Source: Xanthomonas axonopodis (GTDB taxonomy: Bacteria; Pseudomonadota; Gammaproteobacteria; Xanthomonadales; Xanthomonadaceae). Taken from it: DNA of 37,414 bases. The DNA is taken from the NCBI RefSeq assembly GCF_001304695.1, contig NZ_JFAQ01000045.1, forward strand, positions 1 through 37,414, in the 5' to 3' direction. Below, piece by piece: positions 34,795 through 37,414 of the stretch. The notes under the pieces are model-generated. The model was not told where the DNA came from. It did not search any database and saw only the letters and a list, made by a program, of their open reading frames with translations. The translations under genes were made by a program, and so were the position numbers. Positions within the stretch are counted from its first letter, which is position 1; every line of letters begins with the position of its first letter.

Positions 34795-36003
34795 TTAGTT
34801 GGCCGCACGCGGTGCGGTCGGGGCAGCAGAACCGGCAACATTGCCGACGGCGGGCGTGGTCTTGGGCTGCCACGGCACGGTCTTGACCACGATGCCATCG
34901 CGCGCGCGCGACGCGCCTTCGACGACCACCTGTTCGCCGGGCTTCAGGCCGCTGCGCACCAGCCACTGGTCGCCCACCGCACGGTCGGTTTCCAGCACGC
35001 GCAGCTGCAGCTTGTGGTCGGCGCCGACGACAAACGCCGTGGGTTTGCCGGCGCCGTTGCGCGAGACCGCCTGTTGCGGCACCAGCATGCCCTGCTCCTT
35101 GACGCCTTCCTGCAGCACCGCGCGCACGTACATGCCCGGCAACAGCTCGGCGTTCGGGTTGGGGAACACTGCGCGCAGGGTGATCGAGCCGGTGTTCTGG
35201 TCGACGGTCACGTCGGAGAACGCCAGGTGCCCCTGCAGCGGATAGGTGCTGCCGTCTTCCAGCAGCAGCGACACCTTGGCCGCGCCGTCGCCGGCTTGTT
35301 CCAGATCGCCGCGTGCCACCGCCTGCCGGAGACGCAACACCGCACTGCTGGGCTGGGTGACGTCGATGTAGATCGGGTCCAACTGCTGGATGGTGGTCAG
35401 CGCAGTGGCCTGGTTGGCGGTCACCAGCGCACCCGGGGTCACGCTGGAGCGGCCGATGCGGCCGGAGATCGGTGCGTCAAGCCGCGCAAACGCCAGGTTG
35501 ATACGCGCGGTCTCCACGCTCGCCTTGCCGGCTGCCACGTCGGCCTTGGCCTGGCCTAGCGCAGCATCGGTGTCGTCGCCTTCCTGCTGGCTGATCGCCT
35601 TGATCTGCGCCAGCTCCTTGTAGCGTTCGGCCTTGAGCTGGGCGGTGCGCAGGGTCGCCTCGGCCTTGGCCAGCGACGCCTGCGCGCTGGCATAGCTGGC
35701 GCGGTACTGGGCCGGGTCGATCTGGTACAGGGTCTGGCCAGCCTTGACGTTGCCACCTTCGGTGAACTGGCGCGATTGAATGATACCCCCCACTTGCGGG
35801 CGAATTTCGGAGATCAGGTACGGAACGGTGCGCCCCGGCAATTCGGTGGTCAGGGTCACCGGTTGCTGCTTGACGGTCAGCACCCCCATTTCCGGGGTGC
35901 CTTCCTGCGGCGGCGGGCCTCCTGGCGGGCTACCGCAGGCGCTGAGCAGCGCGGCGACGGCAACAGCAAGCAACGACAGGCGAAACGAGGCATGAGCACG
36001 CAC
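34795..36003 (-). CDS. RND efflux periplasmic adaptor (membrane fusion protein) lipoprotein
   Basis: A 402-residue adaptor linking pump and outer-membrane channel. A lipoprotein signal ([14 protein letters not shown], then GSPP) anchors it to the inner membrane. The lipoyl half-motifs flank a helical hairpin: [20 protein letters not shown] with [20 protein letters not shown], and later [20 protein letters not shown]. The barrel domain includes [20 protein letters not shown], the typical MexA/AcrA signature. The start is taken as GTG at 36003, which has GGAG 8 bp upstream and gives the correct signal peptide length; a frame to ATG 36072 crosses the likely promoter. First gene of the operon, divergent from the intact TetR gene. 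Confidence 0.92.
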   Translation of the reverse strand: MRAHASFRLSLLAVAVAALLSACGSPPGGPPPQEGTPEMGVLTVKQQPVTLTTELPGRTVPYLISEIRPQVGGIIQSRQFTEGGNVKAGQTLYQIDPAQYRASYASAQASLAKAEATLRTAQLKAERYKELAQIKAISQQEGDDTDAALGQAKADVAAGKASVETARINLAFARLDAPISGRIGRSSVTPGALVTANQATALTTIQQLDPIYIDVTQPSSAVLRLRQAVARGDLEQAGDGAAKVSLLLEDGSTYPLQGHLAFSDVTVDQNTGSITLRAVFPNPNAELLPGMYVRAVLQEGVKEQGMLVPQQAVSRNGAGKPTAFVVGADHKLQLRVLETDRAVGDQWLVRSGLKPGEQVVVEGASRARDGIVVKTVPWQPKTTPAVGNVAGSAAPTAPRAAN

Positions 36004-36039
36004 GGGCAGGTCTCCGACGGAGGTGTGATGGTTAAATCT

Positions 36040-36053
36040 AAACGGTACGGTTT
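36040..36053. promoter_or_regulatory. Palindrome in the efflux/TetR divergent promoter, candidate operator
   Basis: AAACGGTACGGTTT is a near-perfect palindrome (two mismatched positions around a GTAC centre). It lies 37 bp upstream of the adaptor start and 79 bp upstream of the TetR start, inside an AT-rich stretch. Position and symmetry suggest it is the TetR operator controlling both directions. Confidence 0.5.
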
Positions 36054-36131
36054 GGTATCCTAATAAGCGCATCTGTGGCCGTCAAGCATTTCTGCCCAGT
36101 CGGTATACTTATGAATTACCGGGAGAACCTG

Positions 36132-36749
36132 ATGCGGGTCAGAACCGAAGAAAAGCGCGAGGCCATCGTCCAGGCGGCCAGCGAGGTCTTCCTCGAGCTG
36201 GGCTTCGAAGGCGCGTCGATGTCGCAGATCGCCGCCCGCGTGGGCGGCTCCAAGCGCACGCTGTACGGCTATTTCCCGTCCAAGGAAGAGCTGTTCATCG
36301 CCTTCGCCCAGGACATGGCCAGCAGCTACATCGACCCCTTGCTGGACGCGCTGACCCGAAGCAGCGCGCCGCTGGCGCAAACGCTGCAGCGCTTTGGCGA
36401 AGACCTCCTCACCTTCCTGTGCACGCCCAGCTCGATCACCATCTGGCGCACTATCATCGGCGTGTCGGGGCGCTCGGATGTCGGTGCATTGTTCTTCGAT
36501 GCCGGCCCGCAGGAAGGCATGCAACGCATGGCCGACTTCCTGCAAGGCCAGATGGACCTGGGCCTGATGCCGCAAGGCGATGCGCTGCTCGCCGCCAAAC
36601 AAATGGCCGCCCTGCTGGAAGCCGAAACCCTGATGCCTTGCCTGTTCGGCGCGCTCAAGGAGCCGTCGGCGGCGTATCTACGCGAGGCCACGCAGCGTGC
36701 GGTAAAGGTTTTTCTGGCGGGATATGGCTGCAGCAGCGCCATGCGCTGA
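36132..36749 (+). CDS. TetR-family repressor of the RND efflux operon
   Basis: A 205-residue TetR regulator. The DNA-binding domain is MRVRTEEKREAIVQAASEVF, then LELGFEGASMSQIAARVGGS and KRTLYGYFPSKEELFIAF. The ligand domain follows (LDALTRSSAPLAQTLQRFGE, later EGMQRMADFLQGQMDLGLMP) and matches the C-terminal domain found in AcrR-like repressors of Xanthomonas. Start ATG 36132 has GGGAG 6-7 bp upstream; ATGs at 36075 and 36111 would add short non-homologous leaders. It is divergent from the adaptor gene with 128 bp between starts, the same layout as smeT-smeDEF, ttgR-ttgABC and acrR-acrAB, so it most likely represses the pump and itself. Confidence 0.9.
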   Translation: MRVRTEEKREAIVQAASEVFLELGFEGASMSQIAARVGGSKRTLYGYFPSKEELFIAFAQDMASSYIDPLLDALTRSSAPLAQTLQRFGEDLLTFLCTPSSITIWRTIIGVSGRSDVGALFFDAGPQEGMQRMADFLQGQMDLGLMPQGDALLAAKQMAALLEAETLMPCLFGALKEPSAAYLREATQRAVKVFLAGYGCSSAMR

Positions 36750-37138
36750 TCCCGCTGCGGCTGCCGGCGGGGCAATCCCAAAGCTCATCGAAGCAGGCGT
36801 GCGGCCTGTGAACCACCCGTCGGGCAATCCAGAGCCGAGAAACGGGCCGTCAGATCACCGAGCGTCTGAGGCGACCTCGGGCCGCCTGGATATCGAGTGC
36901 TGGATCACTTGGACTGATACGCCCAGGGCGCACGTGCGGCGTCGATGGCGTATGCGCCCCCCGATCGCTGGCAGCAGACGCTGGCGGCGGCGTAGTGAAC
37001 TCTCCGAGTCCCGAATCATGGAAGTGCCACGGCAAAAGGCGTAAAGCAGAGCGCAAAGTATTGCCCCCTCCTTTACTTTGCCCGGACAGGCGATAGGCGC
37101 GCTAGACTCTGCCGCAATGATCTGGAGGACATAATCAA
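36750..37138. other. Intergenic region
   Basis: About 390 bp between the TetR gene and the last ORF. Frames crossing it show no domain. Its right end (37100-37138) contains a clear GGAGG ribosome-binding site (37124-37128) for the next ORF. I see no terminator for the TetR gene. Confidence 0.5.
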
Positions 37139-37387
37139 ATGGACGGGACGCAACGCATGGAAACAACGATGACCAATCAACCCAAAGCAGATGAGTTCTT
37201 TAAGCTACGACCGGATACTCGCCGTGGCGGGAAAGGCCATGGGGTTATCTTTGAGAACGAGAAGGCCCTATTGACGCCGCCACGGCTTATTTTGAAGCCG
37301 GAAGAAGGCGGCTTTCCTCCACTAAAGGAGACTCCTCGCTTAGAGTGGCTAACAGAACGTAGCGAGCGGTCGTCAGGTGGGCGTTGA
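37139..37387 (+). CDS. N-terminal fragment of a conserved protein (possibly Imm11/DUF1629-like) ending inside a repeat
   Basis: An 82-codon ORF with a good ribosome-binding site (GGAGG, 10 bp before ATG). From MTNQPKADEFFKLRPDTRRG through KGHGVIFENEKALLTPPRLI and LKPEEGGFPPLKETPRL it looks like the beginning of a normal cytoplasmic protein. From memory this resembles the start of proteins annotated as Imm11 (DUF1629) family in Xanthomonas, which would be about 200 residues; that is a tentative call. The last 15 codons (LEWLTERSERSSGGR) are encoded by the palindromic element that begins at 37342, so the original 3' part has been cut off. It is probably a disrupted gene, and its remainder, if kept, should lie past the element outside the window. 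Confidence 0.5.
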   Translation: MDGTQRMETTMTNQPKADEFFKLRPDTRRGGKGHGVIFENEKALLTPPRLILKPEEGGFPPLKETPRLEWLTERSERSSGGR

Positions 37388-37414
37388 CGGCGCACAGGAA
37401 CCGGAGTGTACGAG
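37342..37414. repeat. Palindromic MITE-like element, second copy (cut by window end)
   Basis: The first 73 bases match the left half of the element at 29229 with only two differences, in the same orientation, starting AGAGTGGCTAACAGAAC. The right half is outside the window. It supplies the last codons and the stop of the ORF at 37139. Confidence 0.85.

Overview
The window is high-GC, densely coded chromosomal DNA that looks like a Xanthomonas of the citri/axonopodis group. The clearest marker is the nucleotide pyrophosphatase/phosphodiesterase gene at 8925-10224. Once one extra base is discounted, its metal ligands and nucleophile fall at exactly the residue numbers known for the X. axonopodis pv. 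citri enzyme (Asp54, Thr90, Asp210, His214, Asp257, His258, His363). Two large TonB-dependent receptors, secreted proteases and a short palindromic element with conserved ends also fit Xanthomonas. No tRNA, rRNA, CRISPR array, prophage or transposase gene was seen.

Layout. 1-5.4 kb: a DEAD-box RNA helicase cut by the left edge, a broken ECF sigma-factor gene beside an intact membrane protein, an S4 RNA-binding protein, a frameshifted conserved ORF, a MAPEG membrane protein and small exported or membrane proteins. 5.5-10.2 kb: a lipoprotein with a ClpP-like fold, an Ada/AlkA-Ogt alkylation-repair pair, and the pyrophosphatase. 10.4-13.2 kb: a CLC chloride/proton antiporter, a zinc alcohol dehydrogenase and ribosomal protein Thx. 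13.5-18.9 kb: a MerC-like protein divergent from a ZnuD-like TonB receptor across a probable Zur box, then a second TonB receptor with an amber stop. 19.8-23.6 kb: a kexin-like secreted subtilase followed by a small secreted partner, then a degraded second copy of the same pair. 23.6-29.2 kb: an aldo/keto reductase with an internal deletion, an MFS exporter divergent from a LysR regulator, an AraC regulator and a broken cupin gene. 29.2-36.7 kb: a palindromic element, then a complete RND efflux operon (membrane fusion protein, pump, outer-membrane channel) flanked by two TetR genes. 37.1-37.4 kb: a short ORF whose 3' end lies inside a second copy of the palindromic element.

The most interesting unit is the kexin-like protease with its partner. 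The protease has a signal peptide, catalytic domain and P domain but no room for an N-terminal propeptide. The next gene starts one base after its stop and encodes a secreted protein of about 200 residues. The whole arrangement is repeated downstream. It parallels the Aeromonas sobria ASP-ORF2 pair, in which the downstream protein is an external chaperone.

A second theme is gene damage. At least ten genes carry frameshifts, a nonsense codon, an internal deletion or a 5' truncation, while the helicase, efflux pump, CLC antiporter and several regulators are intact. One lesion is a 7-bp tandem duplication and others are structural, which argues for real decay. The many single-base deletions could also be sequencing errors, and reads would be needed to tell.
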